Positions 26,777 through 36,300 of a stretch of 64,000 nt of DNA are shown here, piece by piece. Origin of the DNA: Acidobacteriota bacterium (GTDB taxonomy: Bacteria; Acidobacteriota; Blastocatellia; Chloracidobacteriales; Chloracidobacteriaceae); the NCBI GenBank assembly GCA_016208495.1, contig JACQXX010000064.1, positions 40,693-104,692 on the forward strand. The letters are read 5' to 3'. Numbering within the stretch: position 1 is the stretch's first letter; every line of letters begins with the position of its first letter. The notes beneath the pieces were generated by a model that did not search any database, was not told the origin of the DNA, and saw only the letters and a program-made list of their open reading frames with translations. The position numbers and the translations under genes were made by a program.

Positions 26777-27913
26777 TCATTCCTTCTTTGATGGTTGTGT
26801 CTTTGACGACTGGGGGGCTTTGGGAGCTTCAGCGGCACTGGTTGGAGCTTTCGGGGCTGGAACACCCGTGGCAGGGGTCTGATTGGCCTGCCCAGCTTTA
26901 TATGGCAATGAACCATCCGGATTGCCCCCTGCCGGATAGGGTTGAACCCCAGTTGGGTTCGACACTGGCGGCATCTGGTCAAAACCACTGCCCATGGCCC
27001 GAATGTAGGCTACCAGGAGCTGGATTTCCTCTTCAGTGAGCTGCCCCTCATAGCTCGGCATGATATTGGCATACCCGGCGGCAATCTTGGCGTTTGGCTT
27101 GTAAATTGACTCACGAATGTAGTTTTCGTCCACGATCACCTGTTCACCGCTTTCAAGCGTGATCGGCTTCCGATAGAGATTGTTCAAATACGGTGCTCGC
27201 GCCTGCGCATTGCCGGTGTGGCACGCATTGCAGGCCAGTTTGTTGAACAACTCCTGGCCCCGAATGGCCATGGATCCTTGTGAGTTTGAGATAAGCCATT
27301 TTTCATAGTCCTGCGGCTCCATCACGATCACGCTGCCAATCATTCCCGCGTGTTCAGTCCCGCAATATTGGGAACAGAACAAATGAAAGGTGCCCGTTTT
27401 GGTGGCTTCAAACCACGTGTAACTCGTCTTTTTCGGCAGCACATCCATGTGGATTCGGAAGGCTGGAACAAAGAAACTGTGAATGACATCTTCCGATGAC
27501 ATCACCAGTCTCACTGGTCGGCCCAATGGAACGTGCAACTGGTTGATTTCACGTTGCCCATCCAGGTGCTGAAACTTCCACATCCATTGTTTCCCAGTGA
27601 CATACACATCGAGAGTGTTTTTGGGAATGGTTGTGTGTTTAAAGAAGATAATGGCTGACCAGTAAAACATCACCATGAAGACAAAAAACGGCACAATGGT
27701 CCATCCCCACTCAGCCCAGGGCGATTCGTGGGTTTCAATGGCCAGTTGCCCTTCATACCGGCGGCGGTATTTTATGGCAAACACCGTGATGCAAATCATG
27801 ATGGTCAGACCCACACCACCGCACACCGCCAGCATGAAAAAGTAAAAGTAGTCAATTTCGGCGGCAGCCGTTGAGGCCTGTTCTGGGAAAAATGGAGGAA
27901 GTAAGAAAGCCAC
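26777..27913 (-). CDS. coxB: Cytochrome c oxidase subunit II with fused cytochrome c (caa3 type)
   Basis: 378 residues from GTG 27913 (GAGG upstream), 4 bases after the SCO-like gene. Two N-terminal membrane helices, then the CuA cupredoxin domain with CSQYCGTEHAGM and the upstream HSFFVP His. A C-type cytochrome domain follows, with heme site CNACH near residue 225 and a Met ligand in IMPSYEGQL. The last 60 residues are an Ala/Pro/Lys-rich tail. The fused cytochrome makes this a caa3 oxidase, able to take electrons directly from alternative complex III or a small cytochrome. Acts at the outer face of the inner membrane. Confidence 0.94.
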   Translation of the reverse strand: MAFLLPPFFPEQASTAAAEIDYFYFFMLAVCGGVGLTIMICITVFAIKYRRRYEGQLAIETHESPWAEWGWTIVPFFVFMVMFYWSAIIFFKHTTIPKNTLDVYVTGKQWMWKFQHLDGQREINQLHVPLGRPVRLVMSSEDVIHSFFVPAFRIHMDVLPKKTSYTWFEATKTGTFHLFCSQYCGTEHAGMIGSVIVMEPQDYEKWLISNSQGSMAIRGQELFNKLACNACHTGNAQARAPYLNNLYRKPITLESGEQVIVDENYIRESIYKPNAKIAAGYANIMPSYEGQLTEEEIQLLVAYIRAMGSGFDQMPPVSNPTGVQPYPAGGNPDGSLPYKAGQANQTPATGVPAPKAPTSAAEAPKAPQSSKTQPSKKE

Positions 27914-27917
27914 TGAC

Positions 27918-28760
27918 TTAACCTCGCTGTTCTGATGTATTGTGCCCGCGTCGCTCTGATCGAAGCATCATCCCCAGGAAGAGCCCGAGGGCGACGACGG
28001 TTACCACTGCACTGATTTTCAAGAGATTCAGTACAACCGGGGTATATTTTCCAGTTCCCGGGTCATAGTGAAAGCAATATGGTGAGGAGGCTGGCACCAA
28101 TGCTCCGACTCGACCCGCCTGGGCAGTTGAAAGCGCTTGAGTGACAGTTTCGGCTGGGTATTCCATGCCGAAGAAATAGCGTGAAATTTTCCCCTGAGGG
28201 GTGGCGATGATGATGCCGCCGGAATGGGCAAACCCTTGTTTTTCTTCATTCCAAAGGTAGCGGAATCCGAGGGACTTCATCAGTGATTGGAGCGAAGGTT
28301 GACGTCCCGTCAAAAAATGCCAGCCGGGGTCGCTTCCCGGACGACCATACCGTTTGATGAACCCGCGCCGTTGGCCAGCAGCAGTCGCTGTCGTTTCGCG
28401 AGGGTCAATGGTGACCACCAGAACCGTGAACTCCTGGCCGACACCCGGTTTGACGTCGGTCAGGCTCCGAATCAGTCCGTTGAGCACGTTCAGGCTCAAA
28501 AACTGGCATTTCAACAAGACCGGAACAATGATGACCGGCTGGGTGGTGAAATACTGGCCGAGTTTGACCGGCAATCCATTTTCGTCAAAGAACTCAAGGT
28601 CAAGCGGAAGCTGCTCGCCGTTGTGTTGTTCAAATCCGATCTGTTTGAGGAGTTCAACCGACGCATTTGAAGTCGGCAGTGAACCGGTTGATTGACTGGC
28701 AGTGACAGGCAGGGCCCATATGCCCAGAAGTAAGAAAACCCAAATGAAATACTTCTTCAT
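27918..28760 (-). CDS. SCO1/SenC-like copper chaperone homologue lacking the CxxxC pair
   Basis: 280 residues, with N-terminal signal peptide/anchor (YFIWVFLLLGIWALPVTA) and a second membrane helix near the C-terminus (LLKISAVVTVVALGLF). Thioredoxin-like SCO fold: VLNGLIRSL, VTIDPRET, and FAHSGGIII with the distal copper-ligand His. In SCO proteins of act-cox operons the loop before VLNGL reads CPMLC. Here it is CQFLS: the second Cys is a Ser codon (AGC, confirmed on the complementary strand). A copper-loading role at CuA is therefore doubtful, although one Cys and the His remain. Its start overlaps the preceding small gene by 4 bases. Confidence 0.88.
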   Translation of the reverse strand: MKKYFIWVFLLLGIWALPVTASQSTGSLPTSNASVELLKQIGFEQHNGEQLPLDLEFFDENGLPVKLGQYFTTQPVIIVPVLLKCQFLSLNVLNGLIRSLTDVKPGVGQEFTVLVVTIDPRETTATAAGQRRGFIKRYGRPGSDPGWHFLTGRQPSLQSLMKSLGFRYLWNEEKQGFAHSGGIIIATPQGKISRYFFGMEYPAETVTQALSTAQAGRVGALVPASSPYCFHYDPGTGKYTPVVLNLLKISAVVTVVALGLFLGMMLRSERRGHNTSEQRG

Positions 28761-29338
28761 TGATGAGTTGCGGGACTTGAAGGAGTCGCCGAAGGCGTGT
28801 TGGGTGCCGGGGCTGAAGGCGTTGCCGGGGCCGGAGTTGCTGGCGCCGCGGCCACGGTTGAAGCCGCGGCGGGAGACCCACTGCCCAGGGCTGGAGCGCC
28901 GCTGGTGGCTTTGCGGGAATCATAGCCCTTCTTCAACATTTGAGCCATGGCGTCTTCAATCGGGATTTTGGCGATTTGCTTGTTTTTATCCACCCAGGTA
29001 TAGCTTTTCAGGTACTGGGCTTCCTCATCCTTCCAGTTCTTGACTTCATTCACATCGGAAATGGGGTTCAACTTCTGGTTGGCCTGAAGCTTCGGCTGGT
29101 TATCCCGTTCCAAATACTTCATGTTCGCCTTCTCGGCGTCCGGCAGGTTGGTGACGCTGGTTGTGGTCGGCGCTGGCAGAAAGTGCTTATACCACACATT
29201 AAAAACCAGGGGACCAATGATGCCAAAGAACACAAACACCGCCGTCACCTTAATGACGGCCCCAATATTGGTGTCTTTTGGCTCAAAGTTCACTTCCGGA
29301 TTTTTTTCCACTTTGCCGTGGTGTTCAGTGCTGTGCAT
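28757..29338 (-). CDS. Small membrane protein of the ACIII-oxidase operon (unknown role)
   Basis: 193 residues. One membrane helix (VIKVTAVFVFFGIIGPLVF) follows a charged His-containing N-terminus. A periplasmic part contains SYTWVDKNKQIAKIPIEDAM, a motif I associate with small proteins next to SCO in act-cox operons. A 50-residue Ala/Pro/Thr-rich tail ends the protein. It overlaps actF by 14 bases and the SCO gene by 4, so translation is probably coupled. It might be an assembly factor or an ActG-like single-helix subunit; neither can be shown from the sequence. Confidence 0.75.
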   Translation of the reverse strand: MHSTEHHGKVEKNPEVNFEPKDTNIGAVIKVTAVFVFFGIIGPLVFNVWYKHFLPAPTTTSVTNLPDAEKANMKYLERDNQPKLQANQKLNPISDVNEVKNWKDEEAQYLKSYTWVDKNKQIAKIPIEDAMAQMLKKGYDSRKATSGAPALGSGSPAAASTVAAAPATPAPATPSAPAPNTPSATPSSPATHQ

Positions 29339-30506
29339 GGTGCAATGCCTCCAAATTCGGATCGTACTCGGGCAGGAGTGGTGTTTGCTTCAGATTCCAG
29401 ATAAACCAAACCATCCAGACTCCCAAAAACCCAGCGCCGGCTGCAAAATCAAACACGTTGAAGTGCCAGTGCCCGTGGTCATAAGACGGCGAGATCAACC
29501 ACGTGATATCCACCAGCCGCATTACCAGAAGCAATCCAGCCACCCAAATCAACCGGTTGGCATATTTCTTGATGTCTTTCATCAACAACATAAAGAAGGG
29601 CAGGAAAAAGTGGAGCACAATCAATCCGGCGGCAATCAGCCCCCAACCACCGTGCATGCGGTGGAGGTACCAGGGAATTTCCTCGCGCAGGTTGCCGGAC
29701 CAGGTGATCAAAAACTGTGAGAACGAGCAGTAGGCCCAAAACATGGTAAAGGCCAGCATAAAGTTGCCCAGATCATGCACGTGGCGTTTCTTGACCACCT
29801 TCGAAAAAGGCTCCGTGCCAAGCAACATCGTGACCACCACCACCGAAGTGGTAAACCCGGCGAGCAGGCTTCCGGCCATCCAGATCACCGGCAGCATGGT
29901 TGAATACCAGTGCGGATCAACCGACATAATCCAGTCCGTGGCGGCAAAGGTCATCGTGATGGAGAGCATCACCAGACCCACGCCGCTGAAGTCGTGGATA
30001 AACTTCTTGATCCGCATGTCCTTGTATTCATCCTGGCGACGGGCAAACCGGTTGATGGCAAAGGCAAACCCAATCCACAAAATCAGATAGATGAAGCCAC
30101 GCACTGAAAAGAATGAGACGTTCAGGTACGGTGCTTTGCGTTGCAACACGACATCACCGGTCGTGGCGCCTGGCACCGCCCACGAAAAGATGTGGGTCAT
30201 ACCAGCCAGAATTGGCAAAAACAAAATCAGTAACAGCGGCATGGTCTTGGCCCCGGCTTCAAGAATGCGCCGGATGATCAACCCCCACTGTCCACCGCTC
30301 AGATATTGAATAAAGAGGATGGCCAGACAACCAAGCGGGAAACTGGCCACATAGACGAACCCGATCAGGTAGGAACGGAAAAACTGCTCGGGCCCACCCA
30401 TCGCAAAGGAGGCGAGAAGTCCACCCAACCCAAGAACTGCCAGACCGATTGCAAAGGTCTGCAATTTGTTAAGTGCTGGAGTAGCCTGTGATGCGGCTTG
30501 ACTCAT
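29325..30506 (-). CDS. actF: Alternative complex III subunit ActF (NrfD/PsrC-like membrane subunit)
   Basis: 393 residues; ATG 30506 has AGGAGG 9 bases upstream and lies 2 bases after actE. About ten membrane helices, no cofactor motif. It is the second, shorter polytopic subunit of alternative complex III (quinol:cytochrome c/oxidase oxidoreductase). Position after the monoheme cytochrome gene and the WIMSVDPHWYSTM segment support the assignment. It probably helps form a quinol or proton path in the inner membrane. Confidence 0.9.
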   Translation of the reverse strand: MSQAASQATPALNKLQTFAIGLAVLGLGGLLASFAMGGPEQFFRSYLIGFVYVASFPLGCLAILFIQYLSGGQWGLIIRRILEAGAKTMPLLLILFLPILAGMTHIFSWAVPGATTGDVVLQRKAPYLNVSFFSVRGFIYLILWIGFAFAINRFARRQDEYKDMRIKKFIHDFSGVGLVMLSITMTFAATDWIMSVDPHWYSTMLPVIWMAGSLLAGFTTSVVVVTMLLGTEPFSKVVKKRHVHDLGNFMLAFTMFWAYCSFSQFLITWSGNLREEIPWYLHRMHGGWGLIAAGLIVLHFFLPFFMLLMKDIKKYANRLIWVAGLLLVMRLVDITWLISPSYDHGHWHFNVFDFAAGAGFLGVWMVWFIWNLKQTPLLPEYDPNLEALHHAQH

Positions 30507-30508
30507 GA

Positions 30509-31210
30509 TCAGTGACCTCCTCCTGCCTGGTGGCCTCCGGTTGATTGGCCACCCGCGCTCTTAGCATCTGCTTTCTTGTCCAATTCGCTTCGTTTTTCAG
30601 CGGGCACTTCGGCCAATGGGACATTCTGGCTGTATTGCAACGCCCGAATGTAGGCCACAATCCGCCACCGGTCACGAACCGGAATCGAGGCGGCATAACT
30701 GCCCATCGAGCCAAACCCGTTGCTGATGACCGAATAGTAATACCCCACTGGCTTCTGGCGAACGTCGTCCTGGTGGAAGGAATTCGGTTTGGTCAATCCG
30801 CGGCGAACGATCATCCCGTTGCCGTCGCCACGATAGTTGTGGCACATCGAGCAATAGGCTTCAAAGCGCTGCTTCCCTCGATCCAAATCAGCTTTGGTGA
30901 TTGGAAACGGAAAGTCCTGGGCAAACAAACCATCCGCCATTTTTCCGTCATACAGGTGGCGATCTTCACGCAGGAAATCAGGATCCGCTTTGGTAAAGCT
31001 TCGGCCATAGGCGACGGTGCCCGTAACCGGGAGCCGGGATGCCTGGCGGTCTTCAAAGAAATCCGTTTTTTGCAGCGGCTGATACCGGGGTTGAAGGTCC
31101 GCCATGTCCTGGCGGCAGCCAACGGCAAACAACGCCAGAAACACCAGGCAACTCGCCTTGAGGACAAGCGTTGAAGAACGCATCTTTGTGGTGGGTGTGA
31201 GCCTCTTCAT
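30509..31210 (-). CDS. actE: Alternative complex III subunit ActE (monoheme cytochrome c lipoprotein)
   Basis: 233 residues from ATG 31210. An upstream start at 31243 would put 11 extra residues before the signal. Lipoprotein signal with lipobox LFAVGC near residue 31. One heme c site, CSMCH, within FEAYCSMCHNYRGDG. The Met ligand is probably in GFGSMGSYA, as in other ActE proteins. It carries electrons in the periplasm between the ActA/ActB module and the oxidase. Gly/His-rich tail. 2 bases from actF; 152 bases after actD, with an inverted ATGAATT array in that gap. Confidence 0.9.
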   Translation of the reverse strand: MKRLTPTTKMRSSTLVLKASCLVFLALFAVGCRQDMADLQPRYQPLQKTDFFEDRQASRLPVTGTVAYGRSFTKADPDFLREDRHLYDGKMADGLFAQDFPFPITKADLDRGKQRFEAYCSMCHNYRGDGNGMIVRRGLTKPNSFHQDDVRQKPVGYYYSVISNGFGSMGSYAASIPVRDRWRIVAYIRALQYSQNVPLAEVPAEKRSELDKKADAKSAGGQSTGGHQAGGGH

Positions 31211-31248
31211 TGCGTCACAAATCCTTTCGTTGATTGAGAGCAAACCGG

Positions 31249-31350
31249 ATGAATTATGAATTATGAATTATGAATTATGAAAAGCTAAGTTCTTGTAAAT
31301 CACTGAGATTGCTTTACTCATAATTCATAATTCTTCATTCTTCATTCATA
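31249..31350 (-). repeat. Inverted ATGAATT / AATTCAT arrays between actD and actE
   Basis: ATGAATT is repeated about four times at 31249-31280 next to actE. The complementary TCATAATTCATAATTCTTCATTC lies at 31318-31350 next to the actD stop. A hairpin of about 20 pairs is possible in the operon mRNA; the same G/purine-after-stop polarity holds. Confidence 0.9.
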
Positions 31351-31362
31351 AGTTGGCTTTGG

Positions 31363-31908
31363 CTACGGCTCAACGTCAAATACTTCGCTTGGATTGAGGG
31401 CATTCAAAAACTTGCGCGTTTCTGCCAGATCAAATTTCGGATCGGCAGATTCGATGCAGAGGAAAAACTTGTCCTGCGTGGCACGTGAAAACCGCTCAAC
31501 GTTAAACAATGGGTGGTAAGGCATCGGCAATCCATTGAGCACGAGCATACTGATTGCCCCGGTGAAAGCGGCAAACAACACCGTCAATTCAAAGGTGATC
31601 GGAATAAACGACGGCCAGCTATAGTGCGGACGACCACCAATATTGAGCGGATAGTGGTACAGGTTCATAAAAACCTGCATGCCAAACCCGGTCAAGCCTC
31701 CCATAATCCCGGCACACAGCGTGATCAAGGGCACCGCGTTTTTGTGAAATCCAATCGCTTCGGCGGCTTCCTCAATCGGATATGGCGAATAAGCGTCAAT
31801 CTGACGATAGCCGGCGTCATAGGTTTTCTTGGCTGCGTTCACCAACTCGTCCGGGGTGTTGAATTCAGCCAGCAAGCCATACAAAGCTGCCTTCTCTTCC
31901 TTATTCAT
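31363..31908 (-). CDS. actD: Alternative complex III subunit ActD (DUF3341)
   Basis: 181 residues with two membrane helices (LITLCAGIMGGLTGFGMQ and FELTVLFAAFTGAISML). LYGLLAEFNTPDELVNAA at the start and YSPYPIEE are family features of the DUF3341 ActD subunit. It overlaps the end of actC by 8 bases, consistent with coupled translation. Structural subunit without cofactors. Confidence 0.92.
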   Translation of the reverse strand: MNKEEKAALYGLLAEFNTPDELVNAAKKTYDAGYRQIDAYSPYPIEEAAEAIGFHKNAVPLITLCAGIMGGLTGFGMQVFMNLYHYPLNIGGRPHYSWPSFIPITFELTVLFAAFTGAISMLVLNGLPMPYHPLFNVERFSRATQDKFFLCIESADPKFDLAETRKFLNALNPSEVFDVEP

Positions 31909-33313
31909 GATGGTGCGACTCCTTCAATTTGGCCTGAGGCAACAGCATTTTCACTTCAAACACGCTGATCATTGGGATCAACCGCATAAAGAGGAAGATC
32001 AGGGTTAGGAACAAGCCGATGGTGCCGATATAGAGGCCCCAATCCCAGATCGTTCCCGAAAACATCCCCCACGATGATGGCAGAAAGTCGCGTGTCAAAC
32101 TCACCACCACGATCACATACCGCTCAAGCCACATACCAATGTTCACAATGATTGCAATCACGAACAACACTGGAACATTGCGCCGGATCTTCTGTGACCA
32201 CAACAATTGCGGCGTGATCACGTTACACAAAATCAACATCCAATACATGGCCCGGTACGGTCCGAAAATGCGATTTTTCATCATGTACCATTCAAATTCA
32301 CTCCCGCTGTACCAGGCATAGAAGATTTCGGTCAGATAGGCATAGGCCACGATGGAACCCGTCACCAGCGTGATTTTGGCCATATTTTCCAAATGGCGTG
32401 TGGTGATGAAGTCTTCCATTTTGTAGAAGTACCGCATCGGGATCATCAAGGTGAGCACCATGGCAAACCCGGAGTAGACCGCGCCGGCCACAAAGTAGGG
32501 CGGGAAGACCGTCGAGTGCCAGCCAGGGATAATGCCGACCGCAAAGTCAAAACTCACGATGGTGTGGACCGAGAGCACCAGCGGCGTCGAGAGGCCAGCC
32601 AGAATGGTATAGATCGTTTCATAGCGGGCCCAGTGGCGCGCCGAACCCCGCCACCCAAGGGCAAACATCCCGGTGAGAATCTTGACGTACTGATTTTTAG
32701 CCCGGTCTCGAATCGAAGCCAGATCAGGAACAAGACCGATGTACCAGAACAGAAGCGAGACGCTTCCATAGGTTGAGACCGCAAACACGTCCCACATTAA
32801 CGGGCTTCGAAATTGTGGAAACCAGAGGGCCAGGGTGTTGTGTTGGGGCAGGAGAAAATAAGCCGCGTACCAGGGACGCCCGGTGTGGAGCAGTGGAAAC
32901 ATGGCCGCGCAAGCCACCGCAAAGAGCGTCATGGCTTCGGCAAACCGGTTGATCGAGGTTCGCCATTGCTGTTTGAAGAGCAGCAAAATGGCCGAAATCA
33001 ACGTTCCGGCGTGGCCGATACCGATCCACCACACAAAGTTGACGATGTCAAAGCCCCAGCCGATGGGTACGTTGATCCCCCAGATACCAACCCCCCGGTA
33101 GATCAACCAGGCCACTGAGACCATCAGAAGCTGGAGAATCGAAAACGCAATAAAGAATCCAAAAATCCACCCTTTCGGGGTCTTTTCTGGTGGGGTGAGC
33201 ACAACGCCGGTGATGGCTCCGGTGACAGATTCGAAAGTATGCCCCGGTTCGACGACGACAATCTCACCCTTTTCATCATATGTGTATTGCTTGTCTAACT
33301 CGGCAACAGCCAT
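31901..33313 (-). CDS. actC: Alternative complex III subunit ActC (NrfD-like quinol-binding subunit)
   Basis: 470 residues from ATG 33313 (GAGGAG 9 bases upstream), overlapping actB by 19 bases. About ten membrane helices of the NrfD/PsrC family; GIGHAGTLISAILLL near residue 100 and SVHTIVSFDFAVGIIPGWH near 245 are the conserved segments around the proposed quinol site. It oxidises menaquinol or ubiquinol and passes electrons to the ActB iron-sulfur centres. Confidence 0.93.
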   Translation of the reverse strand: MAVAELDKQYTYDEKGEIVVVEPGHTFESVTGAITGVVLTPPEKTPKGWIFGFFIAFSILQLLMVSVAWLIYRGVGIWGINVPIGWGFDIVNFVWWIGIGHAGTLISAILLLFKQQWRTSINRFAEAMTLFAVACAAMFPLLHTGRPWYAAYFLLPQHNTLALWFPQFRSPLMWDVFAVSTYGSVSLLFWYIGLVPDLASIRDRAKNQYVKILTGMFALGWRGSARHWARYETIYTILAGLSTPLVLSVHTIVSFDFAVGIIPGWHSTVFPPYFVAGAVYSGFAMVLTLMIPMRYFYKMEDFITTRHLENMAKITLVTGSIVAYAYLTEIFYAWYSGSEFEWYMMKNRIFGPYRAMYWMLILCNVITPQLLWSQKIRRNVPVLFVIAIIVNIGMWLERYVIVVVSLTRDFLPSSWGMFSGTIWDWGLYIGTIGLFLTLIFLFMRLIPMISVFEVKMLLPQAKLKESHHHE

Positions 33314-36300
33314 GTCTTCGACTCCTCAGATAATGAATTGTGTTCCCATTCTGGTTTGTCAGCCGTCTTCGGAATGTCTTTGTTGACATTGCGAACCGTG
33401 GCCAGGTAGGAAGTTCGTGGTCTGACGTTGATTTCAGCCAGTAAGTCGTAGTTGGTCGGTTCTTCCTTCAACTTGGAGACCTTGCTGTGTGGATCGTTGA
33501 TGTTTCCAAACACAATCGCCTCCGCCGGGCAGGCGCCCTGGCAGGCAGTAACGATTTCGCCATCCTCAACCGGCGTTCCACGTTTTTCGGCTTCGATCCG
33601 GGCCGCGTTGACACGCTGGACACAGAACGTGCACTTTTCCATCACCCCGCGGCTCCGGACCGTCACGTTCGGGTTGCGTCCCAACTTGAGCACCGGGGTG
33701 TCATAATCGGAGTAGGCCAGGAAGTTGAATCGTCGGACTTTGTACGGGCAGTTATTGGAGCAGTATTTGGTACCGACGCACCGGTTATAGGTCATTTCGT
33801 TAATACCTTCGGTGCTATGGCTGGTCGCTTCAACCGGGCAAACGACTTCGCAGGGTGCGTTTTCACAATGCTGGCACATCACTGGTTGGACGTAAATATC
33901 TGGATCATCAGGGCTTCCAGTATGGTACTGGTCAATGCGCATCCAGTGCATTTCACGACCACGCAGGACTTCCAGTTTTCCGACCACCGGGATGTTGTTT
34001 TCCGCAGTACAGGCCACGACACAGGCGTTACAGCCAGTGCAGGCGCTGGTATCAACTGACATGCCCCACTGGTATCCTTTCGGATCATCAATGTGATCGG
34101 AAGGCGTGAAAACCGTCATCGGTTCCTTTTTCTTGTTCTCTTCTTCAATTTCCAAATCAACTTTTTCTTTGACAAAGGATGGCTTTTCAGCATTTTTGCC
34201 GTCGAGCAGTTTCTGGAATTCTTCAAGCGTTCCAATTCGAATCAGTTCGCGATCTTCCATCCGGAAGTGAAGCTGGGTCGAAGCCAGATGGTGGGTATCG
34301 CCAGTCGGGTTGAGCGACAGGCCGTCGCCACCCCAGAGCGACGTGGTCGAGCGCAGGGCAAAGACGTTGAATCCAATGTCATTCCCGACCTGACCGGCTC
34401 GTGAACGACCATACCCGAGGTGCAGGGTGACCGAGTCTTCAGCGTGTCCAGGAACAACCCAGACTGGTGCGGTGGCAATCTTGCGACCGCCAAAACTGAT
34501 TTCAACCAGATCCTCGCTCTTGAGATTCTTTTGGGCTGCCGTCTTCGGGCTCAGGTGAACGGCATTTTCCCAGGTCACTTTGGTAATTGGTTTGGGCGTT
34601 TCCTGCAGCCAGCCATTGTTGGCAAAACGTCCATCAAACGCACCTGGGTCTGGGGCAAAATGAACTTCAAGTGATTTGCTGGTTGGGGCGGCCATTCCGG
34701 CCACCGCCGTTGCCACGGCATCAAGTTGGGCGGTGACTGTCTTTTCCGGCTGCATTACATAGGGTTTTTCAGTCGCGGCCTTGTCGGCTGGTTTGGCACT
34801 GCTGGCTTCAGCCGGTTTCGGTTCCGTCGGTTTTGGCTCAGCCGGTTTTGTCGCTGCCGCAACACCGGCGGCGGTACCAGCAGCGGGTGACGGAGTTGAA
34901 GCTGGCGCCGGGGCGGCTGCCGGAGCCTGGGCCGCACCCTTTCCAGCTAAAAATCCATGATGAAGCGCCCGTCGCCAGGCGGTTTCAAACCCTTCACCGC
35001 TCAACTGAAGTTGCTTCATCCAGAATTCGCGGACGACGCTATAGCTTGACTGGTTAAACTGGTCCAGAAACGCCACCAGCAGTTCATGGGCGGATTTGGA
35101 TTCCTTGTAAATTGGCTCAATCAATGGCTGGACAATTGACACCGTGCCGTCAAAAGCACAGGCATCGCTCCAGGTTTCCAGGAAGTGGCTCTGCGGAATG
35201 TGCCAGTGGCAGTTGACTGAGGTTTCGTCATAGTGCGAACTCAGGTGCACCGCCGTTTTGGCTTTTTTGACCTTGTCGCCAAATTGCAGGTCGGCTGGCG
35301 CGGTGTAGGCCGGGTTGCCACCCAAAATAATGAGCAATTCGACCTGTCCGGCATCGAGTTCCTGCACCAGTTGCTTGAGCGATTCAGCCTGCTTTTGCGG
35401 TGATGGCTGGTTTGGCAGCGTGGCTTCCAGCGGCTCGGTAAACGTCACCGTTTTGCCGTTGTTTTCCAGCGACTGATTGATGGCGTGGGCCAGGGCATGC
35501 ACGGCTGGGGGCTGGTTGTCGCCCGCCAGAACCACACTCTTGCCTTTGTTTTTCTTGAGGTCTTCGATCAGGGCCGTAATCCATTTGTCATTGGCACCGC
35601 CCGCTGGGGCATCTTTGACCGGAACCCCAACCCCCGCCGCGATACGTTTGGCCAGTCCCAGGATTTCGCTTGGTTTGGCCGCCATCCGGTGGTCAGCCAC
35701 GGTTCCCGTGACGCTCGGCATTGTTTCCGCAACATAGAGCCGCGACATTTCTTTTTGATCTTTGCGAACCCGGTGACGCTTCGAAAAATCCTTTGTATAG
35801 CGCACGGCACCAGGTCCATCGCCCAGGAAGTTGGCATCGAGCGAAACGACCACGTCTGCTTTGTCAAAGTGGTACACCGGATGGGCATAACTGCCGAAAG
35901 CCAGCCGCGTTCCTTCATGGTAATTGTCGCGGTTGACAGCATCATATTGATACCATTTGGCTTGCGGGTAGGTTTCGAGGAAGGTCTTGAACTGGGCGGT
36001 GAGTGTTGGCGAGGTCACCGTTTCAGACAGGAAGCGGATCCCGGCCCCTTGTTTGGCTTTGCTGGCTGGCAAAAACTCGCGCACATCCCTGAGAAACACA
36101 TCAAATGGTCGTGGCTGGCCATAATAGAGGACGTTTTTGGAGCGGTCAGGATCATACAAATCCAAGACCGACGCCTGGGCATAGGCACTGGTCGCCCCAA
36201 GGCTGGCCGGATGATCCGGATTGCCCTCAACCTTGGTTGGCCGGCCCATGTGGGTTTCAACCAGAATCCCGGAAGCAAACCCGCCAAGCACCATCGAAGT

